Shown here: positions 8,748-18,649 of the stretch, piece by piece
Position numbering within the stretch: the stretch's first letter is position 1
Layout: each line of letters begins with the position of its first letter
Assembly (NCBI GenBank): GCA_020832565.1
Contig: JAFIEI010000001.1
Location: 62,001 to 126,000, forward strand
Origin: Salinarimonas sp.
Lineage (GTDB): Bacteria; Pseudomonadota; Alphaproteobacteria; Rhizobiales; Beijerinckiaceae
Reading direction: 5' to 3'
Length of the DNA stretch: 64,000 bases
Program-made: the position numbers and the translations under genes
The notes under the pieces: generated by a model
The model's input: only the letters and a program-made list of their open reading frames with translations
Told to the model about the DNA's origin: nothing
The model's database searches: none

Positions 8748-9434
8748 ATGCCGACTCTCGTCATTGCCAACAAGGTCTATTCCTCCTGGTCGTTGCGGCC
8801 CTGGATCCTGATGCGCCATCTCGGGCTCCCCTTCGACGAGGTGGTGATCCCCCTCGATCAGCCCGATACCCGCACGCGCATCCTCGAATATTCACCCGCC
8901 GGCAAGGTGCCGGTGCTGATCGACGGCGATGTCACGGTTTGGGAATCGCTTGCCATCCTCGAAGAGCTGGCCGAGCGCCATCCGGACCGTCCGATCTGGC
9001 CGCGCGATCCGGCGGCGCGGGCGCTGGCACGGTCGATCGCCGGCGAGATGCATGCGGGCTTCCGCGCACTGCGTGCGGCCATGCCGATGAATCTCGGCCG
9101 GCGTTACGCGCATCGCGATCGCGGCGCGGATGTCGCGGCAGATGTCGCACGCATCTCCGCGATCTGGCGCGATGCCCGTACCCGCTTCGGCGCTGGCGGG
9201 CCGTATCTGTTCGGTGCAGATTTCGGCGCGGCTGATGCGATGTACGCGCCGGTGGTGACCCGGCTCGACACCTATCAATGGCCGGTCGAGCCCGATATCC
9301 GCGCCTATATGGATGCCGTCCTCGCGCTTCCCGCTTTCGTGGAATGGCGGGAGCAGGGGCTGCGCGAGACCTGGCTGGTCCCGCATGACGAGGTGGATGA
9401 GCCGGCGGTCGAGAATTATCGCGAGGGCCTCTGA
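8748..9434 (+). CDS. Glutathione S-transferase family protein
   Basis: A 228-residue GST-fold protein. The thioredoxin-like N-terminal domain starts TLVIANKVYSSWSLRPWILM; the SSWS serine is the likely glutathione-activating residue, as in the maleylacetoacetate-isomerase-like and zeta-type GSTs. GKVPVLID carries the conserved cis-proline and WESLAI the glutamyl-binding Glu-Ser. The helical C-terminal domain follows. The substrate is unknown. It lies between ilvI and ilvH on the same strand, an unusual place, since these two genes are normally adjacent. Confidence 0.88.
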   Translation: MPTLVIANKVYSSWSLRPWILMRHLGLPFDEVVIPLDQPDTRTRILEYSPAGKVPVLIDGDVTVWESLAILEELAERHPDRPIWPRDPAARALARSIAGEMHAGFRALRAAMPMNLGRRYAHRDRGADVAADVARISAIWRDARTRFGAGGPYLFGADFGAADAMYAPVVTRLDTYQWPVEPDIRAYMDAVLALPAFVEWREQGLRETWLVPHDEVDEPAVENYREGL

Positions 9435-9513
9435 GAGCTCAGGCGGCGCTCGGCGGCCGGGGCAGCAAGATCGAACAACAATCAATCACGAAGAACAGCA
9501 GGGCGATGGAGCG

Positions 9514-10053
9514 ATGAACAGTCAGACCCACTATCCGGAACAGACCGTCACCCAGATGGTGAACCGCCACACGCTGGCGGTGATCGTCGACAACGAGCCC
9601 GGCGTGCTGGCGCGAATCGCGGGCCTGTTTTCCGGGCGCGGCTACAATATCGAGAGCCTCACGGTTTCCGAGACCGAGCACGAGAAGCATATCTCGCGCA
9701 TCACCATCGTCACCGCCGGCACGGCGAACGTGATCGAGCAGATCAAGTATCAGCTCGAGCGCCTCGTACCGGTGCATCGCGTCGATGATCTCACGATCGA
9801 CGGTGCGGCGCTGGAACGTGAGCTTTGCCTGATCAAGGTCGTCGGCAAAGGCGAGCATCGCGTGGAGGCGCTGCGGCTGGCATCTGCCTTCGGCGCGCGA
9901 ACCCTCGATGCCACGCTGCACTCCTTCGTCTTCGAGCTCACCGGCACGAGCGAGGAGGTCGAGCGCTTCATCAACCTGATGACTGCGGTCGGACTCAAGG
10001 AGGTCGCGCGCACGGGAATCGCCGCCATCAGCCGCGGTGCAGAGGGGCTCTGA
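9514..10053 (+). CDS. ilvH: Acetolactate synthase, small (regulatory) subunit
   Basis: 179 residues with an N-terminal ACT domain (HTLAVIVDNEPGVLARIAGLFSGR, split here as HTLAVIVDNEPG and GLFSGRGYNIESL) that binds valine and confers feedback inhibition on the large subunit, and a C-terminal ALS small-subunit domain (FVFELTG). The frame is open further upstream, but the ATG at 9514 follows GGGCGATGGAG and starts the family homology. The gene closes the ilv locus and is followed by a strong terminator. Confidence 0.95.
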   Translation: MNSQTHYPEQTVTQMVNRHTLAVIVDNEPGVLARIAGLFSGRGYNIESLTVSETEHEKHISRITIVTAGTANVIEQIKYQLERLVPVHRVDDLTIDGAALERELCLIKVVGKGEHRVEALRLASAFGARTLDATLHSFVFELTGTSEEVERFINLMTAVGLKEVARTGIAAISRGAEGL

Positions 10054-10114
10054 CGCGCATCGCGCGCAACCGGCGAGCATGCTCCCGGATCGTTCGACCA
10101 CGAAAACAGATACG

Positions 10115-10149
10115 CGCCGCGTCGGGCATCCCGGCGCGGCGATTTTCTT
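10115..10149 (+). terminator. Rho-independent terminator of the ilv locus
   Basis: A 12-bp stem, CGCCGCGTCGGG (10115-10126) with CCCGGCGCGGCG (10130-10141), one G-U pair and a three-base loop, followed by ATTTTCTTG. Confidence 0.85.
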
Positions 10150-10277
10150 GTCCGCGCGGCGCGAAAAATGCCGTAAACAGAAGCGGCTGAACGGTTTTTT
10201 CAATGCTGCACCGAAGGGCAGATGCAGGCCCCGTGAAAGGGTGGCGAGAAATTCCACGATTGCGATGCATGAGGCGC

Positions 10278-10306
10278 TTGACAGCGACGAAGGCGCACCG
10301 TAAACC
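10278..10306 (+). promoter_or_regulatory. Candidate promoter of tRNA-Asp
   Basis: A perfect -35 TTGACA (10278-10283) followed after 17 bases by TAAACC (10301-10306). It lies about 35-40 bases before the tRNA, a sensible leader length. Confidence 0.45.
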
Positions 10307-10343
10307 CGCGCCATCGCCGCAGACGAACGCGGCTTGAATGGAT

Positions 10344-10420
10344 GCGGGCGTAGCTCAGTCGGTTAGAGTGCCGGCCTGTCACGCCGGAGGTCGCGGGTTC
10401 GAGTCCCGTCGCCCGCGCCA
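10344..10420 (+). tRNA. tRNA-Asp (anticodon GTC)
   Basis: A 77-base tRNA with CCA encoded. The acceptor stem GCGGGCG pairs with CGCCCGC, the D arm has GCTCAGTCGGTTAGAG, the anticodon stem CCGGC/GCCGG encloses CTGTCAC with GTC at 10378-10380, and the T arm reads GGGTTCGAGTCCC. All four arms fold with canonical pairs. Confidence 0.97.
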
Positions 10421-10738
10421 TCTTCAAATCATCTGCCTTTAGTCCCGATCAATCGCTTGCGGCTTGACTGCCGTAGCGTCACGTTTGGCAGTGTTGGAAA
10501 GTTCACGTTCGTGCAGCGCGCAAAGCCGCCATCAAATCCGGCGATCAGCGCATTCCTGAAGTACATGACTGACAACGTTTATTAAAGATTGTTTACACTT
10601 ATTGACTGTAAGGCTGCATTTTTATCGACCTTTGATTTTGTATGGCGTAAAAATCGGTACTTCCTGTTTCAAATTAACGATTGAGAAGCTCCGATCGGAT
10701 AGCCTCACCTTGTCGCAAAGACACGAGGCCGCACGACC
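10421..10738. other. AT-rich gap between tRNA-Asp and the PilZ gene
   Basis: 318 bases with no credible gene. The second half is clearly richer in A and T than its surroundings (for example around 10570-10660) and is the likely promoter region of the PilZ gene; a TTGACT at 10602 is a possible -35, but no convincing -10 is placed with it. No tRNA terminator was seen. Confidence 0.5.
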
Positions 10739-11137
10739 ATGCTGATGTCCCCTCCTGGTACCAATCACCGCCGTTCGGAGCGCTTGCGGTCGTTCATGGC
10801 GGCACGCATTCTCTTCAACAAGGGGATGATGAAGGTCGATTGCACGATCCGGAATACCTCCGATGGCGGTGCCAAGCTCGAGGTTTCCGGGTCGGTCGCG
10901 CTGCCGGATCACTTCGAGCTCCACATTCCGCAAAGAAATATCACCCGTCAGGTGCGTCTGGCCTGGCGCCAGGGGGACTTCTGCGGCGTTGCCTATCTCG
11001 ATGCCCCGCCTTCGGGGACGGAAGCACCCGCCGAGATGACCGAGGATACCGAGGCGCAGTTGCGCGCGCGGATTCGCGAGCTCGAGCTCACGATCACGAA
11101 GCTCAATGCGCGCATTCAGGAATTGACCTCTGGCTGA
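10739..11137 (+). CDS. PilZ domain protein with C-terminal coiled coil
   Basis: 132 residues. The cyclic-di-GMP binding signature is intact: RxxxR at residues 11-15 and NxSxxG at 39-44. A beta-barrel of about 90 residues follows, and the last 35 residues form an amphipathic helix rich in Glu, Leu and Arg (probable coiled coil for dimerisation). The protein should be a small soluble c-di-GMP effector; its partner is unknown. Two close ATG codons (10739, 10745) are possible and neither has a clear ribosome site. Its 3' end overlaps the convergent membrane-protein gene by 22 bases. Confidence 0.88.
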   Translation: MLMSPPGTNHRRSERLRSFMAARILFNKGMMKVDCTIRNTSDGGAKLEVSGSVALPDHFELHIPQRNITRQVRLAWRQGDFCGVAYLDAPPSGTEAPAEMTEDTEAQLRARIRELELTITKLNARIQELTSG

Positions 11138-12255
11138 TCTGCGGGCCTCGGGGCCGCGAGGGCCGGCGCCTCGCGCCGCTCGAACACGCTGACATCGTTG
11201 GCGAGCAGCACGGCCAGCGGTCGTGTCTGATCGAAGGCCGCGAAGATGATGGCGAGCATGGAGGTCATCGGCACGGCGAGAATCGCCCCCGGTATTCCCC
11301 AGAACGCATACCAGAACGACAGGGCGACGAGCACGACGAAGGGCGAAAGGTTCACCTTGCGCCCGATCATGCGCGGTTCGAGAAAATTCCCCACCCACAT
11401 CTGTGCCGCCGTCAGCATCCCGGCGATGAGCAAGGTCATCGTGAGCGAGCCGAACTGGACGACAGTGAGCAGAACCGGGAAGGCGACCCCGAGCAGCGAA
11501 CCGAAATAGGGGATGTAGTTGAGGATTCCGATGATCAGGGCCCAGAACAAGGCGTAGTCGACGCCGAAGAGCCACAGGATCACGAAAGACAGGCTGGCGA
11601 GGATGATGTTTATCAGCGTCTTGATCGCCAGATAATCGGCGATGCGCTCGTTGATGTCGGCGATCACGGACATTGTCTTGTCGGCCTGACCCTGGCCGGG
11701 GAGGGCCACGGAGATCTTGTGGGCGAAGCTGCCGGCTTCCCCCGTCAGGAACAGGGCATAGACCACCGCCATGAAGAGCACGCCGACGAGCGCGCCGACG
11801 GATCCCGCGAGCCCGCCGATCAGCCCGGTCATGTCGATGCGGTCGATCGTGACTGCGCGCACGGCCTGCCAGTCGGGATTGCCGGCAGTTCCGAACATCG
11901 CCATTACCTGCGTGACCAGCCGCTCCAGATTGGCCTGATAGCCGGGTGCCGAGGCGACGAGGTCGCGTACCGTGACGATCACCACGCCGTTGAAGGCGAA
12001 GATCACGCCGATAAAGCCCATCAGCAGAAGCAGCCGCCGCACGAAGGACGGCAGCAGCCGCGTCACCGGCCAGCGCCCGAGCGCACGCGAGGCGTTCGAC
12101 ATGACATAGGCCGACAACACGGCGATCACGATCGGCAGCAGGATATCCTTGCCGACCACGAGCAGCCATCCCACCATGATCGCCAGCAGGATGGCGAGGC
12201 TGAGGATGATCAGGGTACGCACCGGATCCCGCGCCTTGTCGCTATCGCCGCGCAT
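11116..12255 (-). CDS. AI-2E family transporter (PerM/YdiK type)
   Basis: 379 residues with about eight hydrophobic helices: a pair near the N-terminus, one after LLPSFVRRLLLL, a soluble segment, then several in the C-terminal half. The motif GILNYIPYFGSLLG and the LEPRMIGRKVNLSPFVVLVALSFW region (quoted in part: EPRMIGRKVNLSP) define the AI-2E/PerM family. Members have been linked to autoinducer-2 export or Na+/H+ antiport, but the substrate here cannot be inferred. The ATG at 12255 is preceded by GAGAGAGGTGGC; an upstream in-frame ATG at 12291 lacks a site. The C-terminal tail is soluble and Ala/Pro rich. Confidence 0.9.
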   Translation of the reverse strand: MRGDSDKARDPVRTLIILSLAILLAIMVGWLLVVGKDILLPIVIAVLSAYVMSNASRALGRWPVTRLLPSFVRRLLLLMGFIGVIFAFNGVVIVTVRDLVASAPGYQANLERLVTQVMAMFGTAGNPDWQAVRAVTIDRIDMTGLIGGLAGSVGALVGVLFMAVVYALFLTGEAGSFAHKISVALPGQGQADKTMSVIADINERIADYLAIKTLINIILASLSFVILWLFGVDYALFWALIIGILNYIPYFGSLLGVAFPVLLTVVQFGSLTMTLLIAGMLTAAQMWVGNFLEPRMIGRKVNLSPFVVLVALSFWYAFWGIPGAILAVPMTSMLAIIFAAFDQTRPLAVLLANDVSVFERREAPALAAPRPADQPEVNS

Positions 12256-12362
12256 GCCACCTCTCTCTTCCGGCCAACGCAAAGGGTACATGACCGATCA
12301 GCGTGTTCAACACGACGATAGCCGCAGGCGTTGCGTGAGGAAAGGCGCAGGGTTCGGCAGGT

Positions 12363-12869
12363 TTAATCGACCGGGCGCGGGCGCATCGGCGTATCGGGGG
12401 AGGGGGCGGGTACCGTCTGCTCCTCGCGGGGCGCGTCGCGCGGGGTATCCGGCGGTACGGTAATACGCAAGCCCTGGCGAGGCCCGCTGCCGCTCATTGC
12501 TCCGCGTGGTCCGCTGGTGCCGCGTCCTCCGCTCGAGGCGACCGGCGGCTCTTCGCCGCGCAGGATCGTCGCCGTCTCGGCGCTGACGAGGGGCTCATCG
12601 GGATTCTCGGCGCAATAGGCGACCAGCGCATCGACGGCGGCCTCGATTCCGTCGACATCGAGCAACGGGCGCTGGCCGGTGCCGATATAGTAACCATGCA
12701 GCCAGATCCCGATGCTGCGCTTGCGGGCCGAACGCAGCCGGTCGAACTGAGCGCAATCGACTCGCATCATGTCGACGGCTTGCGCGCGCGCCTCCCCGCG
12801 AGAGCCGTCGGAGAAGGGCAGAATCGCGAAAGCGGCGCAGATTGTCGAAAAAACGGTGCGACGCAACAT
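12363..12869 (-). CDS. Exported HdeA/HdeB-like protein
   Basis: 168 residues. A signal peptide (MLRRTVFSTICAAFA, cleavage near residue 29) is followed by a small helical domain with DC at about 38-39, GIWLHGYYIG, and YC about 50 residues later. This cysteine pair around a W..GYY.G core matches the HdeA/HdeB acid-chaperone family, whose fold is held by one disulfide. A 60-residue Pro/Arg/Gly-rich tail follows. The ATG at 12869 has GGGAGGG before it; a GTG one codon earlier is also open. Chaperone function is inferred from the family only. Confidence 0.65.
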   Translation of the reverse strand: MLRRTVFSTICAAFAILPFSDGSRGEARAQAVDMMRVDCAQFDRLRSARKRSIGIWLHGYYIGTGQRPLLDVDGIEAAVDALVAYCAENPDEPLVSAETATILRGEEPPVASSGGRGTSGPRGAMSGSGPRQGLRITVPPDTPRDAPREEQTVPAPSPDTPMRPRPVD

Positions 12870-13120
12870 CACAAACCCTCCCTTTCGCGAAACGAATCGC
12901 TATTTCCATTATAGTAACAGTCTCTGGCCTCGGATGCGCGCAAGCGCGTGAGGTGTCCCGGCATCGGTGTCCAGTCTGGAATCCTCCTTTGTCGGTTCTT
13001 GTGTTTGGCTGGTGGCTGGGATAAGCCTCGCCCGCGAGGTTTGCGGATGCGAAGAATGCGTGCTTGCCATGCGCGCGCTCGTCGCTGACGCGTCTGAATT
13101 CGGATCGGGAAGGTCGGCGA

Positions 13121-13486
13121 ATGGACAATCTTTTGATCGATTATCTGCCGCTGGTGGTTTTCATTGCCCTGGCCATGGTGATCGGGGGCGCGCTGCTCGT
13201 GGCCCCCTTCGTCGTCGCCCACAGCAATCCAGACAGCGAAAAGGTCTCGACCTACGAATGCGGCTTCAACGCATTCGACGATTCGCGCATGCGCTTCGAT
13301 ATCCGCTTCTATCTCGTCGCCATCCTTTTCATCATCTTCGATCTGGAAGTGGCCTTCCTCTTCCCCTGGGCCGTGGTCTTCGGCGAACTGGGCTGGTTCG
13401 GCTTCTGGTCGATGATGATCTTCCTCGCCGTCCTGACGGTCGGCTTCATCTATGAGTGGAACAAGGGAGCCCTGGAATGGGATTGA
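13121..13486 (+). CDS. nuoA: NADH-quinone oxidoreductase subunit A
   Basis: 121 residues, three membrane helices; the first gene of the complex I operon. The conserved loop [25 protein letters not shown] (here cited as YECGF and RFDIRFY) lies at the quinone-site interface and contains the Cys whose accessibility changes in the active/deactive transition. The ATG at 13121 follows GGGAAGG; an upstream in-frame extension has no homology. The last ten bases overlap nuoB. The 248 bases upstream should hold the operon promoter, but no clear consensus was found. Confidence 0.96.
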   Translation: MDNLLIDYLPLVVFIALAMVIGGALLVAPFVVAHSNPDSEKVSTYECGFNAFDDSRMRFDIRFYLVAILFIIFDLEVAFLFPWAVVFGELGWFGFWSMMIFLAVLTVGFIYEWNKGALEWD

Positions 13487-14064
13487 TCGATCGCGACAAC
13501 CGCGTGCTTTCGCCCAATGCCGAGGGTACGGCGATGCTGCAGCGCGCGCAGGCGAACCCTTCACAGACCAAGGATCCGTTCTTCTCGGAAGTGAATGCCG
13601 AACTTGCCGACAAGGGCTTCCTCGTCACCACGACCGATGATCTGATCACCTGGGCGCGTGGCGGCTCGCTCATGTGGATGACCTTCGGCCTGGCCTGCTG
13701 CGCCGTCGAGATGATGCAGATGTCGATGCCGCGTTACGATGCCGAGCGCTTCGGCTTCGCGCCGCGTGCGAGCCCGCGCCAATCCGACGTGATCATCGTC
13801 GCCGGCACGCTCACCAACAAGATGGCGCCCGCCTTCCGCAAGGTCTACGACCAGATGCCGGAGCCGCGCTACGTCATCTCCATGGGCTCCTGCGCCAATG
13901 GCGGGGGCTATTACCATTATTCCTATTCGGTGGTGCGCGGCTGCGACCGCATCGTGCCCGTCGATGTCTATGTGCCCGGTTGCCCGCCGACGGCGGAAGC
14001 ATTGCTCTACGGCGTGCTGCTTCTGCAGAAGAAGATTCGCCGCACCGGCACGATCGAGCGCTGA
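13477..14064 (+). CDS. nuoB: NADH-quinone oxidoreductase subunit B
   Basis: 195 residues. Holds cluster N2, the last Fe-S centre before quinone. The four ligands are visible: the adjacent pair in [11 protein letters not shown], one in [10 protein letters not shown] and one in [11 protein letters not shown]. The N-terminal about 35 residues are variable. The start overlaps the end of nuoA by ten bases, so translation is coupled. Confidence 0.97.
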   Translation: MGLIDRDNRVLSPNAEGTAMLQRAQANPSQTKDPFFSEVNAELADKGFLVTTTDDLITWARGGSLMWMTFGLACCAVEMMQMSMPRYDAERFGFAPRASPRQSDVIIVAGTLTNKMAPAFRKVYDQMPEPRYVISMGSCANGGGYYHYSYSVVRGCDRIVPVDVYVPGCPPTAEALLYGVLLLQKKIRRTGTIER

Positions 14065-14082
14065 GATCGGGGAAGAACGACG

Positions 14083-14727
14083 ATGAGTGCGCAGGACGAG
14101 ATCGCAACCCTCGAAAAGCTCGAGGCACATATCCGCAAGGGGCTTGGCGAGAAGGGGTTCGGCGAGAAGATCGCCGATGCCGTGATCACCCATGGAGAGC
14201 TGACCATCACGGTCGCACCGGAAGCGATCCGCGAGACGGTCGCCTTCCTGCGCGATGACGAAGGCTGCCTGTTCAAGTGCTTCATCGATATTTGCGGCGT
14301 GGACTACCCCGCCCGCGAAAAGCGCTTCGACGTGGTCTATCACTTCCTCTCCCTGCGCCATAACCAGCGTATCCGCATCAAGGTGATGGTGGATGCACAG
14401 ACGCCGGTCCCCACGATCATCGACCTCTTTCCCGCCGCGAACTGGTTCGAGCGCGAGGCCTATGATCTCTACGGCGTGATCTTCACCGATCATCCGGATC
14501 TGCGCCGCCTCCTGACCGATTACGGCTTCGAGGGGCATCCGCTGCGCAAGGACTTCCCGCTGACCGGCTTCGTCGAGGTACGCTACGACGACATCCAGGG
14601 GCGCGTGGTCTACGAGCCGGTGAAGCTCACGCAGGAATTCCGCAATTTCGATTTCCTCTCGCCATGGGAGGGCACCGACTACGTGCTCCCGGGTGACGAG
14701 AAGGCCGATCAGGCAGACAAGGGCTGA
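14083..14727 (+). CDS. nuoC: NADH-quinone oxidoreductase subunit C
   Basis: 214 residues; the 30-kDa subunit of the peripheral arm. The family signature [38 protein letters not shown] is present (seen as [12 protein letters not shown] and [17 protein letters not shown]). It is separate from nuoD, as in alphaproteobacteria, and not the NuoCD fusion of enterics. Confidence 0.96.
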   Translation: MSAQDEIATLEKLEAHIRKGLGEKGFGEKIADAVITHGELTITVAPEAIRETVAFLRDDEGCLFKCFIDICGVDYPAREKRFDVVYHFLSLRHNQRIRIKVMVDAQTPVPTIIDLFPAANWFEREAYDLYGVIFTDHPDLRRLLTDYGFEGHPLRKDFPLTGFVEVRYDDIQGRVVYEPVKLTQEFRNFDFLSPWEGTDYVLPGDEKADQADKG

Positions 14728-14743
14728 GGAAGGCGCAGACGTC

Positions 14744-15934
14744 ATGGGCGAACACGACATTCGCAATTTCTCGATCAATTTCGGCCCGCAGCATCCGGCG
14801 GCGCATGGCGTGTTGCGCCTCGTGCTCGAACTCGACGGCGAGCTCGTCGAACGTGTCGACCCGCATGTGGGCCTCCTGCATCGCGGCACCGAGAAGCTGA
14901 TCGAGCACAAGACCTACCTGCAGGCCACGCCCTATTTCGACCGGCTCGACTATGTCGCACCGATGAACCAGGAGCACGCCTTCTGCCTCGCCATCGAAAA
15001 GCTGGCCGGGATCGAGGTGCCGCGCCGGGCGCAGCTGATCCGCGTGCTCTTCTGCGAGATCGGGCGCATCCTGTCGCATCTTCTCAACCTCACCACCCAG
15101 GCCATGGATGTGGGCGCGCTGACGCCGCCGCTCTGGGGCTTCGAGGAGCGTGAAAAGCTGATGGTGTTCTATGAGCGCGCCTCCGGTGCGCGGCTCCACG
15201 CGAATTACTTCCGCCCCGGCGGCGTGCATTCGGATCTGCCGCCGGAGCTGATCGACGATATCGAGGCCTGGTGCGATCCGTTCCTGAAGGTGGTCGATGA
15301 TCTCGACAACCTCGTGATGAAGAACCGCATCTTCAAGCAGCGCAATGTCGACATCGCCGTGGTCGATATCGACGACGCCTATGCCTGGGGCTTCTCCGGC
15401 GTGATGGTGCGCGGCTCCGGCGTGCCATGGGATCTGCGCAAGTCGCAGCCCTACGAATGCTACGAGGAGATGGATTTCGACATCCCCATCGGCAAGAACG
15501 GCGACAATTACGACCGGCAGATGGTGCGCATGGAAGAAATGCGCCAATCCATCCACATCATGAAGCAATGTGTCGCCAAGCTGCGCGCGCCGGACGGGCA
15601 GGGGCCGATCACGACCACTGACGGCAAGTTCGCGCCGCCGCGCCGTGGCGAGATGAAGCGCTCGATGGAAGCGCTGATCCACCATTTCAAGCTCTACACG
15701 GAAGGCTTCCACGTGCCGGAAGGTGAAGTCTACGCGGCGGTGGAAGCGCCCAAGGGAGAGTTCGGGGTCTATCTCGTATCGGATGGCTCCAACAAGCCGT
15801 ATCGCTGCAAGATTCGCGCCCCGGGCTTTGCGCATCTCCAGGCGATGGATTTCCTCTGCAAGGGCCACATGCTGGCCGATGTGGCGGCGATCCTGGGCTC
15901 GATCGACATCGTCTTCGGGGAAGTCGATCGCTGA
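14744..15934 (+). CDS. nuoD: NADH-quinone oxidoreductase subunit D
   Basis: 396 residues; the 49-kDa subunit that forms most of the quinone-binding cavity with NuoB. It begins with the typical [17 protein letters not shown] and contains the conserved HRGTEKL and GRILSHLLN segments. The ATG at 14744 follows GAGGAAGG; the frame is open 17 codons upstream without homology. About 100 bases without a gene separate it from nuoE. Confidence 0.97.
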   Translation: MGEHDIRNFSINFGPQHPAAHGVLRLVLELDGELVERVDPHVGLLHRGTEKLIEHKTYLQATPYFDRLDYVAPMNQEHAFCLAIEKLAGIEVPRRAQLIRVLFCEIGRILSHLLNLTTQAMDVGALTPPLWGFEEREKLMVFYERASGARLHANYFRPGGVHSDLPPELIDDIEAWCDPFLKVVDDLDNLVMKNRIFKQRNVDIAVVDIDDAYAWGFSGVMVRGSGVPWDLRKSQPYECYEEMDFDIPIGKNGDNYDRQMVRMEEMRQSIHIMKQCVAKLRAPDGQGPITTTDGKFAPPRRGEMKRSMEALIHHFKLYTEGFHVPEGEVYAAVEAPKGEFGVYLVSDGSNKPYRCKIRAPGFAHLQAMDFLCKGHMLADVAAILGSIDIVFGEVDR

Positions 15935-16031
15935 GGATTGCGCAGGAGCGCCGCGCCCTTGCGGCAGGGTAACGAATTGACGGGCGGCATCGGCTGACGG
16001 TGTCGCGGAATTGAAAAAGGCGATCACGATC

Positions 16032-17282
16032 ATGGCCGTTCGCAGGCTCGCACCGGAAGCGGTTCAACCGAAAGAGTTTTCCTTCACGCCGCAGACTGAG
16101 GCGTGGACAAAGGAGCTCGTCGCCAAATATCCGCAAGGCCGTCAGGCTTCGGCGGTGATCCCGCTTCTGTGGCGCGTCCAGAGCGATTGCGGCGGCTGGT
16201 TGCCGCAAAAGGCGATCGAGGCGGTCAGCGAGCGGCTGGAAATGCCGTATATCCGCGTCTACGAGGTCGCGACCTTCTACACGATGTTCAATCTCGAGCC
16301 GGTGGGCAAGTTCTACGTGCAGATGTGCGGCACCACGCCCTGCATGCTGCGCGGCTCCAATGAGATCCGCAAGGTGCTCGAAGAGCGAGTCGGTCCGCAG
16401 CAGAGCGTGAGCGAGGACGGGATGTTCTCGTGGCTCGAGGTCGAATGCCTCGGCGCCTGCTGCAACGCGCCGATGGTGCAGATCAACGATGATTACTACG
16501 AGGATCTGACGCCGGAGAATTTCAACAAGCTGCTCGACGATCTCGCCGCCGGCAAGAAGGTGAATATCGGCTCGCAAGCGGGCCGCAAGTCATCCGAGCC
16601 CGAGGGGGACGTCAAGACGCTGACCGATCCCGCGCTTTATGACGGCTCGGTCGTCGGCTCCTGGCGCAAGCGCTTCGAGGAAGAGGCGGCCCAGCGTGCG
16701 GCGGAGGAGAAGGCCAAGGCCGAGCAGGAGAAGGCCGACAAGGGCAAAGGCGACGCAGGCAAGGGTGAGACCAAGGCCAAGTCCGAGGCCAAGTCCGAGA
16801 CCAAGGCCGAAGCCGAGGTGCGCAAGGTCGACAAGGAAGCCGCCGTCGCGCCCAAGAAGGGTCATCCCGATGCCGGCCGCGCCACCGAGCGCCCCGTTGC
16901 GGAGGCCCCGGCGCAGCAGAAGGCCGCCGGCGAGGAGCCGCTCGATCTCGAAGCCGAGGACAAGGAGATCGCCGAGAAGCTCGCCGCGCTTCACAAGGAT
17001 GCCTCGCCCGAGGACAAGGCCAATGCGGTCGGCTCGCGCCCCAAGGCGCTGAAGAAGCCGCGCAAGGACAAGCCGGACGATCTCAAGAAGATCAACGGCA
17101 TCGGCCCGGCCAACGCGGACAAGCTGCATAATCTCGGCATTTATCACTACGACCAGATCGCCCAATGGGGGCGCCCGGAAATCCGCTGGGTCGGACAGTT
17201 CCTGTCATTCGCCGGGCGGATCGACCGTGAGGACTGGGTCGGCCAGGCGAAGACACTCGCCGCTAGCGACGACAAGTCCTGA
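16032..17282 (+). CDS. nuoE: NADH-quinone oxidoreductase subunit E with long C-terminal extension
   Basis: 416 residues against about 160-220 for a plain NuoE. Residues 1-175 are the thioredoxin-like subunit carrying [2Fe-2S] cluster N1a, with ligands in CGTTPC and CLGAC. A Lys/Ala/Glu-rich linker of about 170 residues follows, probably disordered or helical. Residues 348-410 form a helix-hairpin-helix-like domain ([15 protein letters not shown], then [14 protein letters not shown]), a module also fused to NuoE in other Rhizobiales and found in some L21 proteins. Its role in complex I is unknown. The ATG at 16032 is preferred over a TTG at 16011 because AAAAAGG precedes it. Confidence 0.95.
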   Translation: MAVRRLAPEAVQPKEFSFTPQTEAWTKELVAKYPQGRQASAVIPLLWRVQSDCGGWLPQKAIEAVSERLEMPYIRVYEVATFYTMFNLEPVGKFYVQMCGTTPCMLRGSNEIRKVLEERVGPQQSVSEDGMFSWLEVECLGACCNAPMVQINDDYYEDLTPENFNKLLDDLAAGKKVNIGSQAGRKSSEPEGDVKTLTDPALYDGSVVGSWRKRFEEEAAQRAAEEKAKAEQEKADKGKGDAGKGETKAKSEAKSETKAEAEVRKVDKEAAVAPKKGHPDAGRATERPVAEAPAQQKAAGEEPLDLEAEDKEIAEKLAALHKDASPEDKANAVGSRPKALKKPRKDKPDDLKKINGIGPANADKLHNLGIYHYDQIAQWGRPEIRWVGQFLSFAGRIDREDWVGQAKTLAASDDKS

Positions 17283-17293
17283 GAGGAATCGAC

Positions 17294-18595
17294 ATGCTGC
17301 AGGACAAGGACCGCATCTTCACCAATCTCTACGGGTTCCATTCGCCGGATCTCGACGCTGCGCGCAAACGCGGCGCATGGGACGAGACGAAGTTCCTGAT
17401 CGATCAGGGGCGCGACTGGATCGTCGACGAGATGAAGAAATCGGGTCTGCGCGGGCGCGGCGGCGCGGGCTTCCCGACGGGGCTGAAATGGTCGTTCATG
17501 CCCAAGCAGAATGATGGGCGTCCGCATTACCTCGTCGTCAATGCCGACGAATCGGAGCCGGGCACCTGCAAGGACCGCGAGATCATGCGCCATGATCCGC
17601 ATCTCCTGATCGAGGGCTGCCTGCTCGCCTCCTTCGCCATGGGTGCGCATGCCTGCTACATCTACCTGCGCGGCGAATACATCGCCGAGCGCATCGCCCT
17701 CCAGCGCGCCGTCGACGAAGCCTACAAGGCGAAGCTGATCGGCAAGGGCAACGTGCATGGCTGGGATTTCGATCTCTATGTCCATCACGGCGCCGGCGCC
17801 TATATCTGCGGCGAAGAAACGGCCTTGCTCGAGAGCCTCGAGGGCAAGAAGGGCATGCCGCGCCTGAAGCCGCCTTTCCCGGCCAATGTCGGCCTCTATG
17901 GCTGCCCCACCACTGTGAACAACGTGGAATCGATCGCGGTGGCCGGCACGATCCTGCGCCGGGGCGCTTCGTGGTTTTCCGGGCTTGGCCGTCCCAACAA
18001 TGTCGGCACCAAGCTGTTTTGCGTCTCGGGCCACGTGAACAAGCCGTGCAACGTGGAGGAGGAGATGGGCATCACCTTCCGTGAGCTCATCGACAAGCAT
18101 TGCGGCGGCATTCGCGGCGGTTGGGACAATCTGCTCGCGGTGATTCCCGGCGGCTCATCGGTGCCGATGGTGCCGGCCGAGCAGATTGCCGATGCGCATA
18201 TGGATTTCGACACCCTGCGCAATCTGCAATCGGGGCTGGGCACGGCGGCGGTGATCGTGATGGACAAGTCAACTGACATCGTGCGCGCCATCACCCGCAT
18301 CTCCTATTTCTACAAGCACGAGAGCTGCGGCCAGTGCACGCCCTGCCGCGAGGGTACGGGCTGGATGTGGCGCGTGCTGACGCGGATGTCGGAGGGCCGG
18401 GCGCAGAAGCGCGAGATCGACATGTTGCTGGAGGTTACCAAGCAGGTCGAGGGTCACACGATCTGCGCGCTGGGCGACGCTGCGGCATGGCCGATTCAGG
18501 GCTTGATTCGCCATTTCCGGCATGAAATCGAAAAGCGCATCGACGATTATGCGGCCAATCCGCATTCCGATCCGGTGCGCGTGGCGGCTGAATAA
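17294..18595 (+). CDS. nuoF: NADH-quinone oxidoreductase subunit F
   Basis: 433 residues; the NADH-oxidising subunit with FMN and cluster N3. The glycine-rich loop [16 protein letters not shown] holds NADH/FMN, and the cluster ligands are in [13 protein letters not shown] plus the Cys of [21 protein letters not shown] before the ATG is a good ribosome site. Lies 11 bases after nuoE. Confidence 0.97.
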   Translation: MLQDKDRIFTNLYGFHSPDLDAARKRGAWDETKFLIDQGRDWIVDEMKKSGLRGRGGAGFPTGLKWSFMPKQNDGRPHYLVVNADESEPGTCKDREIMRHDPHLLIEGCLLASFAMGAHACYIYLRGEYIAERIALQRAVDEAYKAKLIGKGNVHGWDFDLYVHHGAGAYICGEETALLESLEGKKGMPRLKPPFPANVGLYGCPTTVNNVESIAVAGTILRRGASWFSGLGRPNNVGTKLFCVSGHVNKPCNVEEEMGITFRELIDKHCGGIRGGWDNLLAVIPGGSSVPMVPAEQIADAHMDFDTLRNLQSGLGTAAVIVMDKSTDIVRAITRISYFYKHESCGQCTPCREGTGWMWRVLTRMSEGRAQKREIDMLLEVTKQVEGHTICALGDAAAWPIQGLIRHFRHEIEKRIDDYAANPHSDPVRVAAE

Positions 18596-18649
18596 CCGGT
18601 TGAAGAGCAATTTGCGGGCGCGAGCGGAAACGAACAGGACGACGACACC

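Noticed and set aside
16011-16031. TTG start for nuoE at 16011
   Set aside because: The ATG at 16032 has a good AAAAAGG site and matches the family N-terminus.
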